Positions 15,313-22,940 of a stretch of 41,535 bases of DNA are shown piece after piece (positions within the stretch are counted from its first letter, which is position 1; each line of letters opens with the position of its first letter). The position numbers were made by a program, and so were the translations under genes. Source of the DNA: Moraxellaceae bacterium (GTDB lineage: Bacteria; Pseudomonadota; Gammaproteobacteria; Pseudomonadales; Moraxellaceae); assembly GCA_004173455.1 (NCBI GenBank), contig SECL01000028.1, positions 1-41,535 of the forward strand, in the 5' to 3' direction. Under the pieces are notes generated by a model. The model searched no databases. It saw nothing but the letters and a program-made list of their open reading frames with translations, and was not told where the DNA came from.

Positions 15313-15459
15313 TCAACATCGATTTCTTTTATTCAGCTTATGCCTTGATCTAAACACCTTGACCTGTGTTTGGGTTGATCTGTGCCTGCCTGTTCGTCCG
15401 GTACAGCCTGTGCTGAATAAAAATCAATCATTTCAAAATAAAGAAATACAGGGGGAACA
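15313..15459 (+). other. Structured untranslated region before the lipoprotein cluster
   Basis: TTTTATTCAGC (15327-15337) and GCTGAATAAAA (15412-15422) are perfect 11-bp complements and enclose a nested stem GATC..AAACAC with GTGTTT..GATC (15347-15380). The outer stem ends about 35 nt before the ATG at 15460, whose ribosome-binding site is AGGGGG. Confidence 0.5.
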
Positions 15460-15717
15460 ATGAAAATTTACCTATCTGTTCTATCCATCATGCTACTGGG
15501 TACGGCGGTCTCAGGCTGTGCCAGTAAAACTGAACGCCAGTTTGTCAGTGGCTGTGAAAGTACTGGTGTTGACGAGGATATCTGTGAATGTGTCTTCGAC
15601 AAGCTGGAAGACAAGTACGGTGAGGATGACTTAAAGCACAGCCTGTACACCATGAACCAGACTGAACGCTTCCAGCACGACATGCTCAACAGCACCATGC
15701 AATGCATGCAGGAGTAA
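15460..15717 (+). CDS. Small Cys-rich lipoprotein, paralogue 1
   Basis: The 85-aa precursor has a signal peptide with lipobox VSGC near residue 20. The mature part holds the pattern SGC, then ICECVFDKLEDKYGEDDL, and a final MQC. Two neighbours (16131, 16416) share the CxC motif, a following L and a G-x-D, so the three are paralogues. The four cysteines of the mature part may form disulfides in the periplasm. Function unknown. It is the first gene of the rightward cluster 15460-17767. Confidence 0.75.
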   Translation: MKIYLSVLSIMLLGTAVSGCASKTERQFVSGCESTGVDEDICECVFDKLEDKYGEDDLKHSLYTMNQTERFQHDMLNSTMQCMQE

Positions 15718-15720
15718 GCC

Positions 15721-15852
15721 ATGCGCTTTATGGCAGGGGTTGTGGTGGTCATCATGGTCATTTGGTTTTTAGGGCTGCCGTTTATTGGTTTGATGATTTT
15801 TCTAGGACTATTCATGTTGCTGCTGAACTTTGCAGCAGGGGGAGATAAATAA
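15721..15852 (+). CDS. 43-aa hydrophobic membrane peptide
   Basis: The ORF begins MRFMAGVVVVIMVIWFLGL, continues with a second hydrophobic stretch IGLMIFLGLFMLLL, and ends FAAGGDK. It starts 3 nt after the lipoprotein stop and its stop overlaps the next ATG (TAATG), so translation is probably coupled. A similar peptide lies at 16729. It is below most annotation thresholds. It could be a coat-like or holin-like peptide, but the sequence does not decide. Confidence 0.65.
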   Translation: MRFMAGVVVVIMVIWFLGLPFIGLMIFLGLFMLLLNFAAGGDK

Positions 15853-16076
15853 TGAAAGACGATATTAAGACGTGGGCAATTGGCGTTTATCTAGGGATTG
15901 GCTTTTTCTTTGCGGTGTACCAGCACTTGTGGGGACATTACAAGTACAAGTCCTTCATGTTCAACATCGGTCAGGGTTTAATCTGGCCTGCGGTGATGTT
16001 CCCTTCGGTAGGCAAGTTTATTGGTGGGATGTTACTCCTAATTATTATTGGGGCACTTACCTTACGGTCTAGATAG
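15852..16076 (+). CDS. Small membrane protein, two transmembrane segments
   Basis: The 74-aa protein has hydrophobic segments at about 8-24 (WAIGVYLGIGFFFAVY) and 53-70 (VGKFIGGMLLLIIIGAL), joined by HLWGHYKYKSFMFNIGQGLIW. It overlaps the stop of the preceding peptide by 1 nt. I do not recognise the family. The pairing with tiny hydrophobic peptides and lipoproteins suggests a joint envelope role. Confidence 0.65.
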   Translation: MKDDIKTWAIGVYLGIGFFFAVYQHLWGHYKYKSFMFNIGQGLIWPAVMFPSVGKFIGGMLLLIIIGALTLRSR

Positions 16077-16130
16077 CAGGTTAATCCAATCACCGACTAA
16101 ACAATAACATTAAGGAATATAGGACGCATC

Positions 16131-16391
16131 ATGAAATCACGTTCACTCTGGGCGCTAGCTGTAGTCGCCTTCACTGTATCAGGCTGCACGAAAGGCCCTG
16201 CTGAAAAGGCTTATCTGGCCGGATGTGGCTATAACTATTCTGCGAAAATCTGTCAATGCTCCTACAACTTACTGTCAGTGAAGTATGGCGATGATGCATT
16301 AGATGTTATGGATCAGACTAACCGTTTTCCTGCTGCGTTTGACACTAACGTGAATGAAAGCCTGATGTACTGCCGTGCGCAGTATGACTAA
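16131..16391 (+). CDS. Small Cys-rich lipoprotein, paralogue 2
   Basis: The 86-aa precursor has lipobox VSGC followed by TKG. The mature part has AGCGYNYSAKICQCSYNLLSVKYGDDAL, and a final MYC, the same arrangement as the protein at 15460. A ribosome-binding site (AGGA) precedes the ATG. Function unknown. Confidence 0.72.
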   Translation: MKSRSLWALAVVAFTVSGCTKGPAEKAYLAGCGYNYSAKICQCSYNLLSVKYGDDALDVMDQTNRFPAAFDTNVNESLMYCRAQYD

Positions 16392-16415
16392 GCCAATAAT
16401 AGGGAGTAACCCTTT

Positions 16416-16688
16416 ATGAGAACCTTGCCACTTTTGATGATTGCGATATTGAGTGTTTGCATAACCGGTTGCATGAAAAACAGGATGAAAGCCCAGTTGA
16501 TTGATCAATGCACCCAAGAATTACCAGAACAGGTATGTAGCTGTGCTTTTGATAAGCTTGAAAAACAAATTGGTAAAGACGAGTTAGACCGGAGACTATC
16601 TTCACCAGAAAGACTGTTTGAAGTCACTCCCCTTCTCACCAGCAATTTGGAACCTTGTTATTACGGAGAAGGTAATGCTGGAAGATAA
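16416..16688 (+). CDS. Small Cys-rich lipoprotein, paralogue 3
   Basis: The 90-aa precursor has lipobox ITGC followed by MKN. The mature part has DQCTQELPEQVCSCAFDKLEKQIGKDEL and ends near EPCYYGEG. It keeps the CxC and FDKLE of paralogue 1 but is the most divergent of the three. AGGGAGTAACCCTTT precedes the ATG. Function unknown. Confidence 0.72.
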   Translation: MRTLPLLMIAILSVCITGCMKNRMKAQLIDQCTQELPEQVCSCAFDKLEKQIGKDELDRRLSSPERLFEVTPLLTSNLEPCYYGEGNAGR

Positions 16689-16728
16689 CAACTTTTAATC
16701 ACGACAGTTCTATTACAGGTAGATCAAT

Positions 16729-16851
16729 ATGCCCCTGTTTTTTATCATCGGTGCCATCATCCTGTTTTTTATGCTGGGCTTTAAGTTCTTTCTGACTATG
16801 CTCGGCTTTGCCCTGTTATCTGCCATGCTTGGCATGGGTGGTGGTAAATAA
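16729..16851 (+). CDS. 40-aa hydrophobic membrane peptide
   Basis: The ORF begins MPLFFIIGAIILFFMLGFK, continues FFLTMLGFALLSAML, and ends GMGGGK. Size, two hydrophobic stretches and the Gly-Lys end resemble the 43-aa peptide at 15721. Each follows a Cys-rich lipoprotein gene, as if a lipoprotein-peptide pair had been duplicated. The ribosome-binding site is weak (AGGTAGATCAAT). Confidence 0.55.
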   Translation: MPLFFIIGAIILFFMLGFKFFLTMLGFALLSAMLGMGGGK

Positions 16852-16903
16852 GGTCAATCCGGTCATCCTCTAATCATTAATTTATTTTAAAAAGGAAATC
16901 AGC

Positions 16904-17317
16904 ATGTTCAGAGTAGTGGTTCTAGGGATTGGTTTATGTGCAGCAGCCAACAGCTATGCCGGGTTACCAGAAATGATGGGAATTTATAATCATCCCAAAT
17001 CTGCGCCTAAAGTAGCAGCCTGTAAAGGAAATCAACACTGTAATGCGTTTACGGCATTAGCTGGCCAGTGGAAGGATATCCCTAAAAACTACCGCTATCA
17101 TGGCTTTGACATTAAAAAGCAGGCTGCCCAAGGGGATGGCTATGGGTTAGCCAAAGGGTTTTCGCTTCAAGCCGATCAATCCCTTGCACTCAGTGAAGCG
17201 GGCGATGCGATCTACTATGATGGCGGTTCAAAGCCCAAAACCAGCGAGTCGATATTTGCCAAAGGCTTGGCGGTACTTCTGTATATAGAAGATAAGAATG
17301 GTACAGCGTATCAGTAA
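16904..17317 (+). CDS. Secreted hypothetical protein
   Basis: The 137-aa precursor has a clear signal peptide (MFRVVVLGIGLCAAANSYA) with cleavage likely after AYA. The mature protein contains two cysteines in ACKGNQHCNAF and is otherwise polar. AAAAGGAAATCAGC precedes the ATG. No family is recognised. It is 15 nt upstream of another secreted-protein gene and probably cotranscribed with it. Confidence 0.7.
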   Translation: MFRVVVLGIGLCAAANSYAGLPEMMGIYNHPKSAPKVAACKGNQHCNAFTALAGQWKDIPKNYRYHGFDIKKQAAQGDGYGLAKGFSLQADQSLALSEAGDAIYYDGGSKPKTSESIFAKGLAVLLYIEDKNGTAYQ

Positions 17318-17332
17318 GACAAGGAGAAGATA

Positions 17333-17767
17333 ATGAAATGTTTAACACTGGCTATCATGCTATCGGTATGTTCTATCACCACGGCATATGCCGCATCAGA
17401 TCAACAAGTAGAAACCATTAAAGCCCTTTATCAACAGGCTAAAGCAAAACAGCAAGGGATGGAAATGTTAGCAAAATACGCTGACAGTAGCCTGGCACAG
17501 GCGTTTAAGGTCAAAGCGCAAAATGGTGAAGTCTGTGGTACGGATCATGATGTGGTCTGGCAGTCGCAAGACCCTGAATATGACCGTAAACTTACCTTTA
17601 CTAAATTGGGCAATAACCGGGTTAAAGTCAATTTAGCCAAAGGCCAATGGCATGAACCCAGTTCAGTGGTCTACCAGCTAAAGTGTAAAGGCAATCACTG
17701 TCAGGTGTCTGATGTGATTGAAGGAAGAAATTCCTTAAAACAAGATATTTTAGATGAGTGCAGTTAG
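17333..17767 (+). CDS. Secreted hypothetical protein
   Basis: The 144-aa precursor has a signal peptide ending TTAYA. The mature part starts with a helical segment (VETIKALYQQAKAKQQGMEM) and then a strand-rich half with cysteines at EVCGT, LKCKGNHCQV and DECS. The layout resembles small periplasmic proteins of the DUF3828 type, but that is only an impression. AAGGAGAAGATA precedes the ATG. It is the last gene of the rightward cluster. Confidence 0.7.
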   Translation: MKCLTLAIMLSVCSITTAYAASDQQVETIKALYQQAKAKQQGMEMLAKYADSSLAQAFKVKAQNGEVCGTDHDVVWQSQDPEYDRKLTFTKLGNNRVKVNLAKGQWHEPSSVVYQLKCKGNHCQVSDVIEGRNSLKQDILDECS

Positions 17768-17811
17768 GCAAACTAACCCCAGCATGGTTTTTTAACGATA
17801 GTGTATAACCA

Positions 17812-17838
17812 TAAGCTAATGGCTTTGCCATTGGCTTA
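17812..17838. terminator. Shared hairpin between convergent genes
   Basis: TAAGCTAATGGC and GCCATTGGCTTA pair over 12 bp (one wobble) around TTT. It overlaps the stop of the leftward Gp2-like gene and follows the rightward cluster. No strong T-run is present. Confidence 0.5.
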
Positions 17839-18822
17839 AAATCCATCAAGGACGAGTAGGTCATCGGGTATATCACTGCTTAAGTCCTTAAACAACTCAT
17901 ACAAGGTGTTTTCTACTCTACGTCGGGACTTCACCGCAAATTGGCCATGATCATAAGTTTTCATGCCGGGTAGCTTGACTCGCAGGTGCTGCCGATTCTT
18001 GACCAGGTAATTGGCCATTGCTTGAACCCGCTTCTGCTTATCGCAGTCACTACGACATACTACATCCAGTGCATACGTTCCCTCATCAATATAGCGTTGA
18101 ATATAATCACTTTCATGACAGTTAAACGCCTGCCCTTGTTGCTTGGTGATGTCTTTCCACACCTGCTCTACCTGATTGGCATAATACCAACCCACTTGAT
18201 GCTGACTAGCACTATAAATCAGCAAAAGGTGACAATGATAACCGCCTTGTTGATCACCCTGCTCTAATACCCAGACGTAGCCCTCTAAGTCTTTAAAACA
18301 TCGCCTGCGTTTACCGATAAAGCGTAGTAGCTGCTTCATGTCAGTCGCAAACCGGGCAATATCAACCGAGTGGACAAATTCTTGTCGATACTTTAGATCC
18401 ACCCGAACAATCAATAATTTATGGTAATGAGTGAACAATTGATTAAGGTATAACTCAAGACTTTTTTCATTGTCATGATAATTATTTTGCCGCCGAATCT
18501 CTTCTTGGCCTAATAGCCCCTGATCCTGTTGGAGCTGCTTCATCAGTGACTGGATAAAGACGTCATCCTGAGAATTTAAGGATGAATAATCTCTTCCCAT
18601 GCAACTTTCAATATCGGCTTTAAGGCTGATAAACAATTGAATGCAGACTGAGCAGCTATAGTCATACTCTGGGTTATAGCGATAACTGAACAGGTAAAGT
18701 AGTTCAATGAGTTCATCCCTAAATGCAACTGGCCGAATATGTCCCTTTCGAGTACGTTGAACCAAGCGTTCGATCCGAACTAACAGGTGGGCTTCACTGA
18801 ATTCGAGTAAAGAGTAAGTCAT
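17836..18822 (-). CDS. Inovirus Gp2 / YagK-YfjJ family protein with intact HxH
   Basis: The 328-aa protein is homologous to the one at 13854. LLIVRVDLKYRQEF near 130, then LEGYVWVLEQGDQQGGYHCHLLLIYSA with the HCH pair near 197-199, and VWKDITKQQGQAFNCHESDY follow PF11726. The His-hydrophobic-His motif is that of rolling-circle nickases; family members include inovirus replication initiators. An inverted-repeat structure at 18914-18976 lies upstream. It is probably the active copy of the pair, or the Rep of the integrated element. Confidence 0.82.
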   Translation of the reverse strand: MTYSLLEFSEAHLLVRIERLVQRTRKGHIRPVAFRDELIELLYLFSYRYNPEYDYSCSVCIQLFISLKADIESCMGRDYSSLNSQDDVFIQSLMKQLQQDQGLLGQEEIRRQNNYHDNEKSLELYLNQLFTHYHKLLIVRVDLKYRQEFVHSVDIARFATDMKQLLRFIGKRRRCFKDLEGYVWVLEQGDQQGGYHCHLLLIYSASQHQVGWYYANQVEQVWKDITKQQGQAFNCHESDYIQRYIDEGTYALDVVCRSDCDKQKRVQAMANYLVKNRQHLRVKLPGMKTYDHGQFAVKSRRRVENTLYELFKDLSSDIPDDLLVLDGF

Positions 18823-19124
18823 GATGATGTTGTCCTAGTTTGACTTTCATCACATGAGTAAGAAGTGTATTGTTTTATGAATAAGTGAGTTTAATCATCA
18901 CTGCCTTTGGGGGCAGTGCGCCGCTGCTTGATGTGAAGTAATTCTTATATAATCAATTACCCACTAAGCAGCACTGTTGACTAAAACCATAAATGCCGAG
19001 AAACCCCTGAATCCAACGGCTTGTTTACCGCTCTGATTAAGGACTTTCCAGGCAATCGATGAGTTTAGGTAAGGGTGGAAAGTTAACCTGTTCCTAGGAT
19101 TGCAAAATTTAATAGTTCTATATT
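18823..19124. other. Intergenic region with a cruciform-like repeat
   Basis: CAGTGCGCCGCTGCTT (18914-18929) and AAGCAGCACTG (18966-18976) pair apart from a bulge, and enclose GTAATT..AATTAC with CTTATATAATC in the loop. A small hairpin TGCCTTTGGGGGCA lies at 18902-18915. The position upstream of the Rep-like gene suits an origin or operator. No gene is visible. Confidence 0.4.
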
Positions 19125-20555
19125 CTATTTTTTAGCTGACGATACTTTAAGCTTACTTGAAAAGATTCGGCTTACTGCAACTTGGTGGGTATTTTCGCCA
19201 ATCTCATTCTTACGTTTTTTAGGATGAGCTTCTCGTTGCAAGAAAACTGTTTGGCCAATGAAGAAAGGAAGCAAAATATTTTCTATCGCCTTTTTTTTGT
19301 CCTTATCTATTTGCTCCACTAAAATATAAGATGATCTGAACAGTTCGTCTGAGTTCATAAGCCTGTAACTTCTAGCATCATACTTAAGCCTACTTGTTTC
19401 AATAAATCTAATTTTAATCTTTTCTTTAGAAGTTTCTGTAGTTTGGCTTTCTGACTTAGAATTTTGATTAGTATTATCCTTAGCCTTAGTAAGATAAGTT
19501 TCCTCTACGGGAATACCTGCAATATGATAAGCAGCTCTGATCCAATGTTCCTGAATTTTTTTAGTTAACTGAGCTATATCTTCATGTGATTTCATTGGTT
19601 CAATAAAAAATAGTACGTCTAAATGGGCTCCATCTAAAGGATCTTTTAAAATACGGATATATTCAATATCAGATGAAATACGGCTATTGCCCTTCATTCT
19701 TCCGATCAAATCAGAAAAAGCCTCACAAAGTTTTCTAGGCTCTGTTTTAAATTCCATAAAGAGGAATATAAACCTCATAACGAGTCTATCTTTTTTGAAT
19801 AGCTGATGGATTACTTTCTTATCCAAATAGTCCAGATTGCGATAATTCCTTTCGAAAACTTTTTGATGGACTTTTAAATTTGCTTGGATTGTTTTTGCTT
19901 TGTGATTGAATAATTTTACATGCTCTATATTTGTGTACTGTCCTAAAAACTTGAAGCTATCTTCACCATCAAAAGAAAATATAGTGCGGATAAGTGCCAC
20001 TGTAGCGTGCGTGAATAGTGGAGCATTAGGTTTTAAAAATTGCTCTAGCTTATAAGCACACTGTAAAAAAAGCCTCCATAAAACAAAAAATTGTTTTCCG
20101 AGCCATGTTAGATTTTTAGAAGCGATAAACTGAGGTGTACTATAAAAATTAGCTTTAGTGATCATAAAGCCACACATTGAAGCATGAAGCATTTGTTGCG
20201 AGAAAATTTCAAACTTGATTAAAAAATCTCTAATTTGGTCATCATCTATCTGCTCTTTATAAAATACTTCTGCATATTCAATATATCTAGCCCGCTCTCT
20301 AGGTACTTGCCAGATTTCTTTATTACGCATGAGCTCATTGGATAAACTTTCAAACCTGAAGGGCATAACTGATAGAACCTCAGTTTCTGCTGGAGAGTTA
20401 TTACCCTCAACTATTGATTCAATAACCTTAATACCATCTAGATTCTCTCTATTTTTTTTAGATTTAGCTTTTTGCATTATCGCGTCTGAATACTCAAAGA
20501 TATTTTTAGGCTCGTCTTGCTTGGATAAGTCTGTTGATGCTTTATGTGATTTCAT
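19125..20555 (-). CDS. AT-rich hypothetical protein, possible distant Gp2-like relative
   Basis: The protein has 476 aa from ATG 20555 (GAGGT 8 nt upstream); an upstream in-frame TTG at 20570 is less likely. It is clearly more AT-rich than its neighbours and rich in Lys, Glu and Ile. A segment near 300-330 (DPLDGAHLDVLFFIEPMKSHEDI, then KIQEHWIRAA) recalls the GxHxHLLLF..W core of the Gp2-like proteins, but with HLD instead of HxH. The relation is tentative. The base composition suggests a different origin from the flanking genes. Confidence 0.65.
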   Translation of the reverse strand: MKSHKASTDLSKQDEPKNIFEYSDAIMQKAKSKKNRENLDGIKVIESIVEGNNSPAETEVLSVMPFRFESLSNELMRNKEIWQVPRERARYIEYAEVFYKEQIDDDQIRDFLIKFEIFSQQMLHASMCGFMITKANFYSTPQFIASKNLTWLGKQFFVLWRLFLQCAYKLEQFLKPNAPLFTHATVALIRTIFSFDGEDSFKFLGQYTNIEHVKLFNHKAKTIQANLKVHQKVFERNYRNLDYLDKKVIHQLFKKDRLVMRFIFLFMEFKTEPRKLCEAFSDLIGRMKGNSRISSDIEYIRILKDPLDGAHLDVLFFIEPMKSHEDIAQLTKKIQEHWIRAAYHIAGIPVEETYLTKAKDNTNQNSKSESQTTETSKEKIKIRFIETSRLKYDARSYRLMNSDELFRSSYILVEQIDKDKKKAIENILLPFFIGQTVFLQREAHPKKRKNEIGENTHQVAVSRIFSSKLKVSSAKK

Positions 20556-21072
20556 GACGTCATACCTCAATGAAAGAAGCTTATTGCTTAAATCATATAG
20601 GAAGTCTTTAAAAAAAATTTAAAAAAAATTTATGGAACTTCTTAAAATTCTAAGTATTGGACGTTTCAATCCTTTGCTTTCCTAGGATCAAATTAAAATT
20701 ATTTTTATTATTACCACAATTTTATTGCATAATTTATTCAAGCCTAAAATTAAATTTAAGCACTTTTTTTAAGATAAAATAGCAGATAAAAACCTTAATT
20801 GCCTAAAGGTAAGTGAACTATAAAAAGCATTATAAATATCTTGAAGGCGAGATAGAGCACTGCGAAACATGGGCAAGTTGCCGCTCGATATAATAAGAAT
20901 TAAATAGATTGGACTCATTCACTACGGCACTAAATGGCGATCTAAAGCTATGTGTAATTATTTCTCCAATATAGCCAGAGCATTTAATAACTTATGAAAT
21001 TGATAAATGGATTCACTAGTCTTTGGATTTCTATTGTCAAAACTGACAATCCTGATTATTTGGCAATTACCT
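20556..21072. other. AT-rich intergenic region without visible gene
   Basis: About 500 nt of very AT-rich DNA with runs of A and T separate the hypothetical gene from the integrase. I see no convincing ORF, tRNA, hairpin or repeat. It must contain the promoter of the hypothetical gene. Confidence 0.5.
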
Positions 21073-22275
21073 TTATTTTTTCAACTCATCCAGATAATCA
21101 GCCCAAGCCTGCATCATTTCAGTACGCTGCTTGATTTTCCATGTGCGGTTATAGGCACGCCCATTAGTGTCTTTCACCTGATGGCCAAGCTGCATCTCAA
21201 TTAGGTCAGCCGAGTACTCAAGTACCTCTTCTAGAATTGTTCTGGCAGTAGCACGGAAACCATGTCCACACATCAGATCGCCACTCCATCCCATACGACG
21301 CAAGGCTTGATTAATGGTATTTTCTGACATAGGTTTTAACGTAGTATGACTGGCCGGAAAGACAAATTCAGTATCACCGCTCACCATCTGCATATCTCTT
21401 AAAATAGCGATTGCCTGTATAGGCAATGGTACGATCATTTCAACACCAGTTGATTTCTTGGTTTTAGGCGGCATGTAACGCCATTGTGCAGTCTCAAGAT
21501 TTAACTTATCCCAACGTAATGCACGTAGCTCACCAGGACGAGTAAAGAGGATCGGTGCCAACTTTAAAGCTTGAATCGTAGTGTAGAACCCAGTGTAGTG
21601 ATCAATGTCATTTAGAAGTTTACCTAGCTCAACAGGTTCAGTAATTGCTGAATGATGTTCAGTGTGGGGTGTCTCTAAAGCACCTTTCAAATCACGCGTA
21701 GGATCACTTTTACAGGCTGAAATTGCCACACCATATCTAAACACTTGCCCACACTTATTCATGGTCTTACGTGCTTTTTCCAAATGCCCTTCTTTTTCAG
21801 CAATCCGGCAAACATCCAAGACTTCAATAGGTAAAATATCAGCTATTGGTCGTTTTCCTAGTTTTTGAAAGGGAAGTCTTAGTAAATAAAGTGCTTTATC
21901 ATGGGTAGCCTCCGCATACTTCTGCCTAGCCAGCCACTCCATTGCCACTGCTTCAAACGTATTACCAGCAGCTACCTTAGCTTCTCTAATATCAGCTTTT
22001 TTCTGCTCAGAAGGATCAATGTAATTGGCAAGCTGTTTTTTCGCCTGCTCGCGCCGTGAACGTGCTTCAGATAAAGAAATATCAGGATAAGCACCCAAAG
22101 CTAATGTATTACGTTTTTTGATAATTGGCCGGGTATAATCCAAACGCCAGAGTTTTGCACCATCTGTTTTTACCAGCAGGTATAACCCTTCACCATCAGT
22201 GAGTTTATAAGGTTTTTCTTTAGGCTTAGCTGTCTTTATTTGCAAGTCAGTCAATGGTTTAGCAATCTTTGGCAT
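21073..22275 (-). CDS. P4-type tyrosine integrase
   Basis: Taken from ATG 22275 (MPKIAKPLTDLQIKTAKPKE) the protein has 400 aa, the usual start of DUF4102-type integrases. The frame is open up to 22374 and other starts are possible, as no ribosome-binding site decides. The N-terminal arm-binding domain (YKLTDGEGLYLLV) is followed by a SAM-like domain and the catalytic domain, with RPGELRALRW, HGFRATAR and GRAYNRTW supplying Arg, His-x-x-Arg and Tyr. It lies about 165 nt from the 3' end of tRNA-His and points away from it, as in elements integrated at tRNA genes. Confidence 0.92.
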   Translation of the reverse strand: MPKIAKPLTDLQIKTAKPKEKPYKLTDGEGLYLLVKTDGAKLWRLDYTRPIIKKRNTLALGAYPDISLSEARSRREQAKKQLANYIDPSEQKKADIREAKVAAGNTFEAVAMEWLARQKYAEATHDKALYLLRLPFQKLGKRPIADILPIEVLDVCRIAEKEGHLEKARKTMNKCGQVFRYGVAISACKSDPTRDLKGALETPHTEHHSAITEPVELGKLLNDIDHYTGFYTTIQALKLAPILFTRPGELRALRWDKLNLETAQWRYMPPKTKKSTGVEMIVPLPIQAIAILRDMQMVSGDTEFVFPASHTTLKPMSENTINQALRRMGWSGDLMCGHGFRATARTILEEVLEYSADLIEMQLGHQVKDTNGRAYNRTWKIKQRTEMMQAWADYLDELKK

Positions 22276-22441
22276 TTTTTTCACGGTATCCGAAAAGCTT
22301 TTAAACAGCATACCGTAAAACATACCGTAATAAAAATCGGCTTGGATAAGATAAATTCGAACAATATAAGACAAGAAATTTAAAATTATTGTTTAAAATC
22401 AATATATTTAGGATGGTTTTGGACAGATTTGGAAAGATAAA

Positions 22442-22518
22442 TGGGGTGGCTAATGGGACTCGAACCCACGACAACCGAGATCACAACCCGGGGCTCTACC
22501 AACTGAGCTATAGCCACC
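22442..22518 (-). tRNA. tRNA-His (GTG), likely integration site
   Basis: Read on the - strand it begins GGTGGCTATAGCTCAG and ends AGCCACCCCA, with the CCA encoded and the anticodon GTG in TTGTGAT. It is very close to the Escherichia coli sequence. The 3' end faces the integrase, so 22442 to about 22460 is the expected att core. No second copy of this end was found in the window. Confidence 0.97.
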
Positions 22519-22565
22519 ATAGACAATGCAGGGGATGCATTATTTTGATGATTGGCGGCATAATG

Positions 22566-22642
22566 TGGCGCGCCTGACAGGATTCGAACCTGTGACCACC
22601 CGCTTAGAAGGCGGGTGCTCTATCCAACTGAGCTACAGGCGC
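22566..22642 (-). tRNA. tRNA-Arg (TCT)
   Basis: The - strand sequence begins GCGCCTGTAGCTCAG and ends CAGGCGCGCCA with encoded CCA. The anticodon loop CTTCTAA gives TCT. It lies between tRNA-Pro and tRNA-His and is probably cotranscribed with them. Confidence 0.97.
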
Positions 22643-22712
22643 ATGATTGTTAATGCCTAACCTAGTGTTTAGGTGATCACGCGGCTGCACTACAATAAAC
22701 CGCTGATTAAAC

Positions 22713-22789
<77 letters not shown>

Positions 22790-22833
22790 ATCATCTCAGC
22801 TTGTTGTACCACACTGTGTGCGGTACGGTGTGC

Positions 22834-22862
22834 ATTCTAGGCGTGAGCGCGTCACTCGTCAA
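22834..22862 (-). promoter_or_regulatory. Sigma-70 promoter of the tRNA operon
   Basis: On the - strand TTGACG (22862-22857) and TAGAAT (22839-22834) are 17 nt apart, about 45 nt upstream of tRNA-Pro. Confidence 0.75.
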
Positions 22863-22940
22863 CACCTGTATTTAAAAAAATACGTTTTAATACATCAACC
22901 GTTTATTTATCCATCAAAACGCCTGATAACGTGGCTTTTT

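Noticed and set aside
10600-22441. An attachment-site copy of the tRNA-His 3' end on the left
   Set aside because: No repeat of GGCTAATGGGACTCG or similar was found in this interval.
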